Shown in pieces: positions 34,771 through 43,517 of a stretch of 64,000 nucleotides of DNA. The number at the start of each line of letters is the position of its first letter. The stretch's first letter is position 1. Where the stretch lies: contig JAZOTM010000018.1 of the NCBI GenBank assembly GCA_045657625.1, positions 3,701 to 67,700 of the forward strand, in the 5' to 3' direction. Origin of the DNA: JAZOTM01 sp045657625. GTDB lineage: Bacteria > Bacillota > Clostridia > Lachnospirales > Lachnospiraceae. The notes beneath the pieces were generated by a model. The model saw only the letters and a list, made by a program, of their open reading frames with translations. It did no database searches and was not told the origin of the DNA. Both the position numbers and the translations under genes were made by a program.

Positions 34771-36387
34771 ATGAAGAAAAAAAAATGGAAACGGATGGCG
34801 GCATTATTAATAGCCACAACCCTTTTGGGAACAACGACAGCATGTTCGGAAAGTGAGGAGGTGATAAATACAGAAGTGGATGATGATACATTAAGAATTG
34901 CCATGTCTACGGATTTTAACACCATTGATATTTTGATCGCTTATGCACATGAAATCAATATGGTTGTAAATGCAGTAACAGAGGGGTTGTTTTATTATGA
35001 TGAAAATTCAGTAGTGCAGCCGTATTTAGCGGAAAGTTATGAGCAAGTGGATGATGTAACTTATGTATATCAGATTCGCGAAGGTGTTACTTTTTCAGAT
35101 GGTACAGAATTGACAGCAGAAGACGTGGTATTTTCTTTAGAATATCAAAGAGATGAAGAAAATGCATCCTTGTTGTCCTGGATGTTTGATAATGTGGACA
35201 CGATTGAACAAACAGGGGATTATGAGGTAACGGTTACGTTATCTACTCCGGACCCCACTTGGGTATATACCTTAGCAACACCGGCGGGAAATGTAATTAG
35301 TAAATCCTATTACGAAGCGCATAGTGATAATTTCGGAACGGCGGAGGGTGGATTTATTGGAACCGGACCTTATGTAATTACAGACTGGAGTTCTACTGAG
35401 GTGGATTTAGAATACAACGAAGATTACTGGAATGCCGCAAACACTGAAGTGGATTTTAAAAAAGTTCAGTTTTTAAGCGTGAAAGACCAAGCGGTAAGTA
35501 AAACTTTGCTGGAGTCGGGAGACGTGGATATTGTTTCAAACCTGTCTGTGGATGGAGCGAAAGAATTAGATGGAAAAAATGGTATTAGTATCAAAAAAGT
35601 AGATATGTTATTGAGTACTTTTGTTTCCTTTAATACAACAGTGGAACCGTTAAATGATGTCCGTGTACGACAAGCAATTGCCTATGCAATTGATAAAGAA
35701 GCCATTTTAAATGATATTGTTGGGGAAGAATATGGTAGTCTAGCAAAAAGTTTTCCGTTTAGTGAAAAAATAGGAGAAGCCAATGCAGAAATTTGGGGAG
35801 ATTATTTTGAAACACAGAACACTTACGAAAAGGATATTGAAAAGGCGAAGGAGTTATTAGAAGAAGCGGGTTACGGAGATGGGTTATCTTTCGTATTAAG
35901 CTATGATGCATCGAATTCCGTGGCGGAAAGTGAGGCTTTATACATACAGCAATCTTTGGCAGAGATTAATATTACTATTACTTTGGAAGGCTTAGATTCC
36001 GGTGAAATAAGTACACAAAGATATGGAGGATCAGAAACGAGAACTTATGAATTGTTAATTACAAAGTGGGGCTCTGATTACCCGGATCCAACCGGTTGTA
36101 TTATTCCGATGTATGTATCTACGAATAATGTGGCTGGCGGTTCCAATTGGGCGGAGTATGTCAGTGAAGATTTTGATCGATTGATAAGCGAATCCAATGC
36201 GGCAACTTCGGAAGAGGAGCGGATAGCAATTTTAAAGGAGGCTTTGGATATCTTGCAGGAAGAAATCCCTTATGCACCGATTGTAAACGATTATATCTTT
36301 TATGGTCATAGCAGTCGTGTAGACTATGAGTATTCCACAATGTGCTTATATAACATTTATATCAAAGATATAAAAAGAGCGGAGTAA
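34771..36387 (+). CDS. Family 5 extracellular solute-binding lipoprotein
   Basis: A 538-residue Dpp/Opp/Nik-type binding protein with signal peptide and lipobox (LLGTTTAC, Cys25). Family 5 proteins bind peptides, nickel chelates, glutathione and similar ligands; the ligand is not evident here. Its own transcript carries the same promoter, hairpin and terminator as the nitrogenase-like operon. That operon encodes a Dpp-type permease/ATPase set (41728-45299) without a binding protein, so I infer that they form one transporter. Confidence 0.85.
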   Translation: MKKKKWKRMAALLIATTLLGTTTACSESEEVINTEVDDDTLRIAMSTDFNTIDILIAYAHEINMVVNAVTEGLFYYDENSVVQPYLAESYEQVDDVTYVYQIREGVTFSDGTELTAEDVVFSLEYQRDEENASLLSWMFDNVDTIEQTGDYEVTVTLSTPDPTWVYTLATPAGNVISKSYYEAHSDNFGTAEGGFIGTGPYVITDWSSTEVDLEYNEDYWNAANTEVDFKKVQFLSVKDQAVSKTLLESGDVDIVSNLSVDGAKELDGKNGISIKKVDMLLSTFVSFNTTVEPLNDVRVRQAIAYAIDKEAILNDIVGEEYGSLAKSFPFSEKIGEANAEIWGDYFETQNTYEKDIEKAKELLEEAGYGDGLSFVLSYDASNSVAESEALYIQQSLAEINITITLEGLDSGEISTQRYGGSETRTYELLITKWGSDYPDPTGCIIPMYVSTNNVAGGSNWAEYVSEDFDRLISESNAATSEEERIAILKEALDILQEEIPYAPIVNDYIFYGHSSRVDYEYSTMCLYNIYIKDIKRAE

Positions 36388-36424
36388 TAAATTCTTTTAA
36401 TAGAAACGAATAGCTTTTTCGAAT

Positions 36425-36453
36425 TATACAGTTGATAAAGTGCAAGCTATAAT
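36425..36453 (+). promoter_or_regulatory. Promoter of the nitrogenase-like operon
   Basis: -35 TATACA (36425-36430), 17-base spacer, -10 TATAAT (36448-36453). It is identical in -35, -10 and spacing to the promoter at 34655, while the spacer sequence differs. Confidence 0.75.
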
Positions 36454-36466
36454 AAATTTCATAAAA

Positions 36467-36492
36467 CGATTGACTAAAAACATTAGAGATCG
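36467..36492 (+). promoter_or_regulatory. Conserved leader hairpin, copy 2 (candidate antiterminator RNA)
   Basis: Stem CGATT/GATCG, internal loop GA/A, inner stem CTAA/TTAG, loop AAACA. Compared with copy 1, T-A becomes C-G, T-G becomes T-A, C-G becomes T-G and G-T becomes A-T, so pairing is kept while sequence changes. Its 3' arm (36488-36492) overlaps the first four bases of the terminator stem, so the two cannot both form completely. Confidence 0.6.
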
Positions 36493-36531
36493 GCATACGT
36501 AAAATGACTAAATTTGCGTATGCCGATTTTT
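36489..36531 (+). terminator. Leader terminator before the nitrogenase-like operon
   Basis: A perfect 11-bp stem (ATCGGCATACG/CGTATGCCGAT) closes a 17-base loop and is followed by five T. The loop repeats TGACTAAA found in the preceding hairpin. It lies 82 bases before the first gene. Confidence 0.8.
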
Positions 36532-36570
36532 CATATCATAGAAAATTTCTTATCTATGATATGAAAAATC
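36525..36570 (+). repeat. 18-bp perfect inverted repeat after the leader terminator
   Basis: Arms of 18 bp (5' arm 36525-36542, 3' arm 36553-36570) around a ten-base loop. The 5' arm includes the last stem bases and all T of the terminator, so in readthrough RNA it would hide them. There is no T run after it. A role as antiterminator-like or RNA-stabilising structure is likely. Confidence 0.7.
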
Positions 36571-36612
36571 GCAGCAAAGAATTTTATGAAAATGGGAAAG
36601 TGAGGAAAGAGA

Positions 36613-38106
36613 ATGGGAACGGTAAATTTATCAGCACCGGAGGTACAAATTCGTGAAGTACGTTTAAATTCTTTGAGTGCTTATCTTGGAGATGCCAATA
36701 CATTAGTGGAACATCAACATAGTGTATCGAAAGATGGACGGAGAACGTTTAGCCAATGTTCCGGTTGTGGGTCTGCAAAAGCAGCCTGTTTAACCTCGTT
36801 GATACAAGATGCGGCTGTGATTAGTCATGGGCCTGTAGGTTGTTCTAGTTGCCTTCATAGTTTTGAATTTACGTATCGTGTAGATTCTGTCAATAGGAAG
36901 GTAGACAATCCCACACAAAGAAAAATTTATTCTACAAATTTAAAAGAAACAGATACGGTGTATGGAGGAATTAAAAAACTAAATGCCACGATTCATGAAG
37001 TAAATAAAATTGCAAAACCCAAGGCAATTTTCGTACTTACGACATGTGCAGCGGGAATTATTGGGGATGACGTGGAAACGGCTTGTAATCAAGCAGAAGA
37101 AGAGTTGCAGATTCCGGTTGTTGCAATTTTTTGCGAGGGGTTCCGTTCGAAAGTATGGACCACCGGCTTTGACGCAGCGTATCACGGAATCGCGCGAAAG
37201 ATTATTAAGCCGGCCAGAGAAAAAAAGAAAATGATTAACGTCATAAATTTTTGGGGAGAGGCTGTTTTTGATGAGTGGTTTGAAGAATTTGGGTATAAAG
37301 CAAATTATATTACACCATTTTCTACCATTGATGGGCTTTCATACAGCTCCGAGGCGGAACTGACCGTACAGGTATGCCCGACATTAGGATCCTATTTAGG
37401 AGCTGCTTTGGAGGAAGAGTTTGGCGTTCCTGAATTGGATGCGGCACCACCATTTGGCTTAACTTTAACAGATAAATGGTATCGTGCTCTGGGAAAAGCA
37501 TTAGGACAAGAAAAAAAGGCAGAAGAAATTATAGAAAGAAAAAGAAAAGAGTATATGCCTGAAATTGAAGAATTGCGGAAAAAATTGTCTGGGAAAAAGG
37601 CATATGTGGTAGCCGGCTCAGCTCATGGACAAGGATTAATTACCATTGCGCGTAATCTGGGCATGGAGGCAGGAGGAGCGGCAGTTTTTCATCATGATCC
37701 AAATTATGATCGTGCATCTGAAAACAAAGATATTTTAGCTGCGACAATTCGAGAATTCGGTAATGTTCCAAATTATAACATTTGTAATAGACAGGAATAT
37801 GAAATAGTGAGTGCACTTCATAAAATCCGACCGGATGTTTTGTTGGCGCGACATAATGAAATGACATTGTGGGGGGCAAAATTTGGAATCCCATCTATGT
37901 TGATTGGGGATGAACATCTTTGTTTGGGATATGAAGGATTGATTCGTTATGGCAAGAAGGTAGTAGAAACTATTGAAAATGATGAGTTTGTAAAGAACCT
38001 TGCAAAGAATACGCAAAATCCATATACGAAATGGTGGTTAGAACAAGAACCATACACCTTTTTAAAGGGTGGAATTGAAGTACAAAGAAACGAGGGAACA
38101 GCATAA
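36613..38106 (+). CDS. Nitrogenase-like component 1, D-type subunit
   Basis: A 497-residue NifD/NifE/MarD-like protein. P-cluster-type cysteines are kept: Cys52 in SGCGSAK, Cys77 in HGPVGCSSC and Cys145 in LTTCAAGIIGDD, plus extra Cys49, 59 and 80. Cys255 in VQVCPTLG aligns by eye with the NifD cysteine that holds the active-site cofactor. The NifD cofactor histidine (in PYHGYDG) has no counterpart; the segment reads LCLGYEG. This argues for a nitrogenase-like reductase with a different cofactor environment, not for N2 fixation. With the next gene it would form the D2K2 core. Function is inferred. Confidence 0.82.
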   Translation: MGTVNLSAPEVQIREVRLNSLSAYLGDANTLVEHQHSVSKDGRRTFSQCSGCGSAKAACLTSLIQDAAVISHGPVGCSSCLHSFEFTYRVDSVNRKVDNPTQRKIYSTNLKETDTVYGGIKKLNATIHEVNKIAKPKAIFVLTTCAAGIIGDDVETACNQAEEELQIPVVAIFCEGFRSKVWTTGFDAAYHGIARKIIKPAREKKKMINVINFWGEAVFDEWFEEFGYKANYITPFSTIDGLSYSSEAELTVQVCPTLGSYLGAALEEEFGVPELDAAPPFGLTLTDKWYRALGKALGQEKKAEEIIERKRKEYMPEIEELRKKLSGKKAYVVAGSAHGQGLITIARNLGMEAGGAAVFHHDPNYDRASENKDILAATIREFGNVPNYNICNRQEYEIVSALHKIRPDVLLARHNEMTLWGAKFGIPSMLIGDEHLCLGYEGLIRYGKKVVETIENDEFVKNLAKNTQNPYTKWWLEQEPYTFLKGGIEVQRNEGTA

Positions 38107-38107
38107 G

Positions 38108-39451
38108 ATGGGAGAATGTGGATATATAGAACAGGTGAGATATACATGTGCCATAGGCGCACTGCAAACGGTGGTAGCAATACCAAGAGCGCTTCCGATT
38201 TTGCATTCGGGACCGGGATGTGGAGAAATGGTATCCGGATTTTATGAAAGATCCAGAGGATATGCTGGAGGAACCACCATGCCGTGCTCCAATTTTTCGG
38301 AAAAGGAAGTAGTGTTTGGAGGTATTGAAAAACTAAGAAATATAATAAAAAACTCTTATAAAGTACTAGACACAGATTTACAGGTTGTTTTAACTGGTTG
38401 TACTGCCGGAATTGTTGGAGATGATGTAGATGGTTTGGTGGAGGAATTTCGAGAGGAAGGACGCCCCATTGTTTCTGTGGATACGCCGGGATTTAAAGGA
38501 AATAATTTTGAATCACATAGTCGAGTTGTCAATGCCATTATTGATCAATATGTTTTCCAGTATGAGGAGGAGAATGAAGCAAGAAGTGAAAAAAATACGG
38601 TGAATTTATTTGCGTCGATTCCTTATCAGGACCCTTTTTGGGAGGGAAATTTAAGGGAATATAAGAGACTGTTGGAACGCATTGGATTAAAGGTGCATGT
38701 TTTGTTCGGAAGCGAATCAGCCGGCGTGTTGGAATGGCAGCATATACCGAGAGCAAACTTCAATATTTTAATTTCTCCATGGTACGGAAAGCCAATTGTA
38801 GAGCATTTGGAAAAAAAGTATGGACAACCTTATTGTCAGTTTCCTTATGTTCCAATTGGAGCCAATGAGACGGAAAAATTTTTGAAGAAGGTGATTAAAT
38901 TTGCGGTGGAAAATGAGGCAATCATTGATCATTATTCTGCACAGACTTTTTTGAAAAAAGAAAAGAAAGCATATTACGAGCAAATTGATAATTTGGCTAC
39001 ATTCCGTTTGGATTTTTATTACGGATTACCGAATCATGTACACATCATTCATGATGCGGGATATGTATTAGGTTTATCGAAGTTTTTGCTTTACGAAGTA
39101 GGAATTGTACCAAAGGAGCAATTTATCGTAGATAACACGCCGGAAAAATATAAAGAAGAAATTCTTCAGGAATTTGAGCATATATCGGAAAAAAGGAAGA
39201 TAGAGGTGACCTTTGACCCGGATGCCGGAAGCGTACAGAGACAGTTGCGGACCATTGAACATGAAGGAAGAGGTCTTTTGATTGGCGCAGGATGGGATAA
39301 AAAACTGGCGGAAGAAAAGGATTTAGATTATTTACCGGCTGCGTTACCGGCGAATTATAGAATTACATTAAATACGAATTATGCAGGATTTTCCGGCGGT
39401 TTACGTGTGATAGAGGATATTTATAACAGAGTATTAGCGACATATAATTAG
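38108..39451 (+). CDS. Nitrogenase-like component 1, K-type subunit
   Basis: A 447-residue NifK/NifN/MarK-like partner. Cys14 (RYTCAIGA), Cys38 (HSGPGCGEM) and Cys98 (LTGCTAGIVGDD) match the three beta-subunit P-cluster cysteines. It lacks the long N-terminal extension of many NifK proteins. The frame is open from a TTG at 38069, but ATG 38108, one base after the previous stop with GAGGGA upstream, is the better start. Only one D/K pair is present, so no separate NifEN scaffold exists in this window. Confidence 0.8.
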   Translation: MGECGYIEQVRYTCAIGALQTVVAIPRALPILHSGPGCGEMVSGFYERSRGYAGGTTMPCSNFSEKEVVFGGIEKLRNIIKNSYKVLDTDLQVVLTGCTAGIVGDDVDGLVEEFREEGRPIVSVDTPGFKGNNFESHSRVVNAIIDQYVFQYEEENEARSEKNTVNLFASIPYQDPFWEGNLREYKRLLERIGLKVHVLFGSESAGVLEWQHIPRANFNILISPWYGKPIVEHLEKKYGQPYCQFPYVPIGANETEKFLKKVIKFAVENEAIIDHYSAQTFLKKEKKAYYEQIDNLATFRLDFYYGLPNHVHIIHDAGYVLGLSKFLLYEVGIVPKEQFIVDNTPEKYKEEILQEFEHISEKRKIEVTFDPDAGSVQRQLRTIEHEGRGLLIGAGWDKKLAEEKDLDYLPAALPANYRITLNTNYAGFSGGLRVIEDIYNRVLATYN

Positions 39452-39459
39452 GAGTTTAT

Positions 39460-39786
39460 ATGAGAGTAGCAATTGGAACCAGTAGTGGGGAATATGTAGA
39501 TGAACACTTTGGCCACGCCAGATATTTTGAAATTTATGAGGTGAATCGAGATGGATTTGAATTTATCGGTGCAAGAAAGGCTCCAGCCTCTTGTCGTGGA
39601 CATTGTGAAGGTGGGTTTGAAACAGTACTGGAGCTCCTGCAGGATTGTGACGCAATCTTTGTGGTGCGAATAGGAGAAACGGCAGCGGCTTTTTTAATTT
39701 CTCATGGGAAACGTGTATTTGAAGCAGACGGAACCGTTGAGAATTTATTGCAGGAAATCCAAGTTAGTAATTTGGTGGAGGACTGA
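39460..39786 (+). CDS. NifX/NafY-type iron-cofactor carrier protein
   Basis: A 108-residue protein of the dinitrogenase iron-molybdenum cofactor biosynthesis family. It starts with the usual MRVAIGTSSGEYVDEHFGHA and contains a cysteine/histidine patch (SCRGHCEGG). Such proteins bind the NifB product or a finished cofactor during delivery. It lies between the K-type subunit and the NifB-like gene, eight and two bases away, which fits cofactor transfer to the D/K enzyme. Confidence 0.82.
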   Translation: MRVAIGTSSGEYVDEHFGHARYFEIYEVNRDGFEFIGARKAPASCRGHCEGGFETVLELLQDCDAIFVVRIGETAAAFLISHGKRVFEADGTVENLLQEIQVSNLVED

Positions 39787-39788
39787 GA

Positions 39789-40664
39789 ATGAGCAAAAGT
39801 TTTAAGGAAATACAAGCAAGACATCCCTGTTTTGCAAAAGGACATGGGGCGGGAACAGGCCGAATACATTTACCGGTTAGCCCCGGATGCAATATTTTTT
39901 GCAAATTTTGTAATCGTGTGATTGATGATAAGGAAAATCGACCGGGAGTGACTTCAAACATTTTAACTCCGGATGAAGCCGTAGAAGTTACTCGTAGAGC
40001 TTTGGCGTTATGTCCGGAAATCACAGTGGCGGGAATAGCCGGTCCGGGAGATACCCTGGCTACGCATTATGCATTGGAAACCTTCGAGAAGATAGGAAAA
40101 GAGTTTCCACAGTTATTGAAATGCATGAGTACAAATGGGCTGTTATTACCTAAATATGTAGAGGAAATAAAGGAGGTTGGGGTAGATACCTTAACTGTTA
40201 CGGTAAATGCAGTAGATCCCAGAATACAAAAACAAATAAATAAAGGGATTGTTTATGAGGGAAAGTATTGGGATGGTTTGGAAGCTGCGGAAATATTAAT
40301 TACAAATCAGCTTTATGGAATTAAAAAGGCAGTTGATTATGGAATCACCGTAAAAGTAAATACCGTATTTATACCGGAAATCAACAAGGATCATATTGTT
40401 ACCGTGGCCAAAACAATAGGTGCCTTAGGGGTAAAAATGTATAACATTATTCCTTTGATACCGCAGCATGAATTGAGTTGGTGCAAGGAACCAAATTGTA
40501 TGGAATTGGATGGTATACGAGCAGAAGCAGGTAAGTATGTGGATGTATTTCGGCATTGTCAAAGATGCCGTGCAGATGCGGCGGGAATTCTGGGTGGAAA
40601 AGATGTCTCTAAGCAAATTTACACGCGTTCGTTACAAGTGGAATCTACATTTTCACATGGATAA
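39789..40664 (+). CDS. NifB-like radical SAM cofactor maturase
   Basis: A 291-residue radical SAM enzyme. Cys34, 38 and 41 (CNIFCKFC) bind the SAM cluster; HPC at residues 12-14 and the C-terminal CQRCRADAAG (Cys257, Cys260) match NifB positions that anchor the K clusters. NifB makes the carbide-containing 8Fe core (NifB-co). This is the short form without a fused NifX domain, and NifX is separate just upstream. Its presence implies a complex iron-sulfur-carbide cofactor in the D/K enzyme. Confidence 0.87.
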   Translation: MSKSFKEIQARHPCFAKGHGAGTGRIHLPVSPGCNIFCKFCNRVIDDKENRPGVTSNILTPDEAVEVTRRALALCPEITVAGIAGPGDTLATHYALETFEKIGKEFPQLLKCMSTNGLLLPKYVEEIKEVGVDTLTVTVNAVDPRIQKQINKGIVYEGKYWDGLEAAEILITNQLYGIKKAVDYGITVKVNTVFIPEINKDHIVTVAKTIGALGVKMYNIIPLIPQHELSWCKEPNCMELDGIRAEAGKYVDVFRHCQRCRADAAGILGGKDVSKQIYTRSLQVESTFSHG

Positions 40665-40687
40665 TAAATGGAAAAGAGGAAGAAAAA

Positions 40688-41545
40688 GTGGCAGAAAAAG
40701 AACTTAGACAAATAGCAATTTACGGAAAAGGTGGAATTGGAAAATCAACAACTACGCAGAATTTAACTGCTGGTTTGGTGGAAGCAGGAAAACATGTATT
40801 GGTGGTAGGGTGTGATCCAAAGGCAGATTCTACACGATTACTTTTAAATGGATTACATCAAAAAACAGTGTTGGACACACTTCGAGAATCGGATGGAGAT
40901 GTGGAATTGGATGAAGTGTTAAAAGTGGGCTTTGGTGGAACAAAATGTGTAGAATCCGGAGGCCCGGAACCTGGCGTAGGTTGTGCGGGAAGAGGAATTA
41001 TTACTTCCATTGGGTTGTTGGAACAGCAAGGAGCATACACGGAAGAATTGGACTACGTTTTTTATGACGTTTTGGGAGATGTTGTCTGTGGTGGATTTGC
41101 AATGCCGATTCGTGAAGGAAAAGCAAAGGAAATCTATATTGTTGCAAGTGGAGAAATGATGGCATTATATGCAGCCAATAACATTTGTAAAGGTATCGCA
41201 CGCTATGCAAGACAAGGTGGTGTTCGATTGGGTGGCATTATTTGTAACAGCAGAAATGTGGATAGAGAATTGGAATTGTTACGTGCGTTTGCAAAGGAAT
41301 TAGGCTCACAACTTATTTATTTTGTTCCAAGAGACAATGTGGTACAGAGAGCTGAAATCAATAAAAAGACGGTTATTCAGTATGCACCGGATTCAAAGCA
41401 GGCACAGGAATACCGAAATCTGGCAGAGGCAATTGATCAAAATACATTTTTTACAATTCCAAAGCCAATGACACAGGAACGTTTGGAAGAAATTTTGTTG
41501 GAATATGGATTATTAGACGCATTAGAGGAAGAATATGTTATCTGA
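40688..41545 (+). CDS. NifH-like nitrogenase reductase (component 2)
   Basis: A 285-residue ATP-driven electron donor of the NifH/MarH/BchL/CfbC group. The P-loop is GKGGIGKST at residues 13-21. Cys99 (GCAGRG) and Cys134 (DVVCGG) are the two ligands that each subunit gives to the shared [4Fe-4S] cluster. It would pass electrons one at a time to the D/K component. The start is GTG with GAGGA upstream. It follows the NifB-like gene by 23 bases. Confidence 0.9.
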   Translation: MAEKELRQIAIYGKGGIGKSTTTQNLTAGLVEAGKHVLVVGCDPKADSTRLLLNGLHQKTVLDTLRESDGDVELDEVLKVGFGGTKCVESGGPEPGVGCAGRGIITSIGLLEQQGAYTEELDYVFYDVLGDVVCGGFAMPIREGKAKEIYIVASGEMMALYAANNICKGIARYARQGGVRLGGIICNSRNVDRELELLRAFAKELGSQLIYFVPRDNVVQRAEINKKTVIQYAPDSKQAQEYRNLAEAIDQNTFFTIPKPMTQERLEEILLEYGLLDALEEEYVI

Positions 41546-41564
41546 TGAATAGGAGGAAAAAAAT

Positions 41565-41708
41565 ATGGCAGAAAAAGAAAATAACTTAAAGAAGGCAACT
41601 CCAATCATTGAGGAAAAATTAAAGGATTTGAAATATGGTTCCATCACGTTGGTAGTGCAGGATGGAAAAATTATTCAGGTGGAGCGAAATGAAAAAGTAA
41701 GAATTTAA
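41565..41708 (+). CDS. DUF2292 (YezD-like) small protein
   Basis: A 47-residue protein. Residues 23-47 carry the DUF2292 pattern: LKYGSITLVVQDGK followed by IIQVERNEKVR. A perfect AGGAGG lies eight bases before the ATG, and the gene sits 19 bases after the NifH-like gene and 19 before the Dpp-type permease. From memory, YezD-like proteins often accompany sulfur-assimilation genes in Firmicutes; their role is unknown. The context supports a sulfur function for the operon. Confidence 0.72.
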   Translation: MAEKENNLKKATPIIEEKLKDLKYGSITLVVQDGKIIQVERNEKVRI

Positions 41709-41727
41709 GGGTAAGAGTGAATCAATA

Positions 41728-42678
41728 ATGAAAAAATATCTAGCGAAGAAAATGTTTAATTTTGTACTCGTATTGTTTATTGCAACGGTCTGTATTTTTG
41801 CAATGATCAAGGCTACAGGGTTAAATCCTGTATTAGCAACGTTGGGAGGAGGGCATTTGTCCGAAGCAGCGTTGCAGGAACGAATGCAAAAATATGGATT
41901 GGATAAACCATTATTGGTTCAGTTCCTTTATTGGTTAAAAAATGTGCTCAGCGGAAACTTTGGAGAAAGTGTGAAGTATAAAGTAGCCGTTTCCGGCCTT
42001 CTTCAGACTTACTCTATTCCTACGTTTATTACCGCGTTTTTCAGCTTTTTTATTGCTGAAACAGTAGGGATTGTACTTGGAATTGTCAGTGCGGAAAAAA
42101 GAAATACCGGAATAGATCACGTGATTTCCATATTAACAACCATGTTTTTGGCTGTTCCTGTATTTTTTATGGGAATGCTATTTATATTATTGATTAGTAA
42201 GACAGCCATATCTATTTCGTACACAGGGAGTTTGAAAACGCCAGGGGATTATGTAGAAAGATTATTTTTACCAATCATCATCTTGGCATTGCATCAAATA
42301 GCTTTGGTTACAAGGGTGACAAGAGCTGCAGCGATTGAGCAATTAAATGCAGATTATGTTTTGACCTTGGAAGCAAAAGGATTATCTCATAGACAAATTG
42401 TTTGGAAACATGTGCTAAAAAATAGTCTACTTCCCGTGATTACAATTGCGGCAGTGCAGTTTGGAAGTTTGATTGCCGGAGCTGTGTTGGTGGAAAATAT
42501 TTTCTCTATTAGTGGACTGGGGCAATTATTGGTGCAAGCAGTTTTAGTAGGGGATGTGGCGGTGATTCAAGGGGTGTCGCTCATCGTAATTCTTGTTTTC
42601 CAACTTGCAAATCTATTAGTAGATTTTGTAAGTGGTGTACTAGATCCAAGAATTCGAGAAAAAGAGGTGGTTGCATGA
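41728..42678 (+). CDS. Dpp/Opp-type ABC transporter permease (DppB-like)
   Basis: A 316-residue inner permease with six predicted helices and the transport loop near residues 205-235 (LEAKGLSHRQIVWKHVLKN). It pairs with the next permease (four-base overlap) and two ATPases. No binding protein is encoded beside it; the co-regulated lipoprotein at 34771 is the likely partner. Peptides, nickel chelates or glutathione-like compounds are transported by relatives. Confidence 0.88.
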   Translation: MKKYLAKKMFNFVLVLFIATVCIFAMIKATGLNPVLATLGGGHLSEAALQERMQKYGLDKPLLVQFLYWLKNVLSGNFGESVKYKVAVSGLLQTYSIPTFITAFFSFFIAETVGIVLGIVSAEKRNTGIDHVISILTTMFLAVPVFFMGMLFILLISKTAISISYTGSLKTPGDYVERLFLPIIILALHQIALVTRVTRAAAIEQLNADYVLTLEAKGLSHRQIVWKHVLKNSLLPVITIAAVQFGSLIAGAVLVENIFSISGLGQLLVQAVLVGDVAVIQGVSLIVILVFQLANLLVDFVSGVLDPRIREKEVVA

Positions 42679-43517
42679 AAAAATCTTGGAAAAAACATAA
42701 CATTGGTTCGGCAACATTTTATATCACTTTAAGTGTACTGATTTTGATTCTTATAGGCACGTTGTTTGCACCGATTTTAGCACCATATAATCCGGAAGAA
42801 TTAGATGTGACACAAAGATTGCAGGGTATTTCGTGGAATCACATTTTGGGAACAGATAAGGTGGGGCGAGATATATTCTCTCGCATTTTATATGGAGGAA
42901 GGACTACGATTTTGAGTTCCTTTTTTGTGGTGTTTATTTCTGCAATAGTGGGTATTCCCTTAGGTTTGTACTGCGGATATTATGGGAAAAAAATAGATCA
43001 TGTTGTTATGGGAGCTTGGAACGTAATTTTGGGATTTCCAACGATATTATTAGCATTTCTTCTTATGCAATTTGTTGGAAGAGGAATTATTGCCGGAGTA
43101 TTAGCAATCGGAATCGTATATATTCCCATGATATCTCGACTTACGAGGTCTTTAGCAATGGAAGAAAAACAAAAGAATTATGTGGCTGCGGATATTACGC
43201 TGGGCTATAGCGATAATCGTATTATTTATTTTCATATTTTGCCAAACTGTGCACCCACGATTGTTGCGGAGCTTACCTTGGATTTGGCTTATGCCATATT
43301 GGAATTGGCAGGATTAAGTTTCTTAGGATTGGGAGTACAAGCGCCTCAGTCAGATTGGGGATATATGTTATCTGATGCACAGCAGTTTTTGACCACAAAT
43401 CCTCTGCAGGCATTAGCTCCGGGAGTCATGATTATCATTTTAGTGATATCTTTAAATCTATTTAGCAATGAGATTTTAAGATATTTAAATCCAAAGGAAA
43501 GGGGGGCTGTTGCGTGA
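42675..43517 (+). CDS. Dpp/Opp-type ABC transporter permease (DppC-like)
   Basis: A 280-residue permease with an N-terminal helix, a GTDKVGRDIFSRILYG motif characteristic of DppC/OppC proteins (around residue 58), and five further helices. It overlaps its neighbours by four bases at each end, showing tight translational coupling within the transporter set. Confidence 0.88.
   Translation: MKKSWKKHNIGSATFYITLSVLILILIGTLFAPILAPYNPEELDVTQRLQGISWNHILGTDKVGRDIFSRILYGGRTTILSSFFVVFISAIVGIPLGLYCGYYGKKIDHVVMGAWNVILGFPTILLAFLLMQFVGRGIIAGVLAIGIVYIPMISRLTRSLAMEEKQKNYVAADITLGYSDNRIIYFHILPNCAPTIVAELTLDLAYAILELAGLSFLGLGVQAPQSDWGYMLSDAQQFLTTNPLQALAPGVMIIILVISLNLFSNEILRYLNPKERGAVA

Noticed and set aside
36613..41545. 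True nitrogen-fixation (nif) cluster
   Set aside because: No NifEN, NifV or NifS, the NifD cofactor histidine has no counterpart, and the neighbours are sulfur genes and importers.
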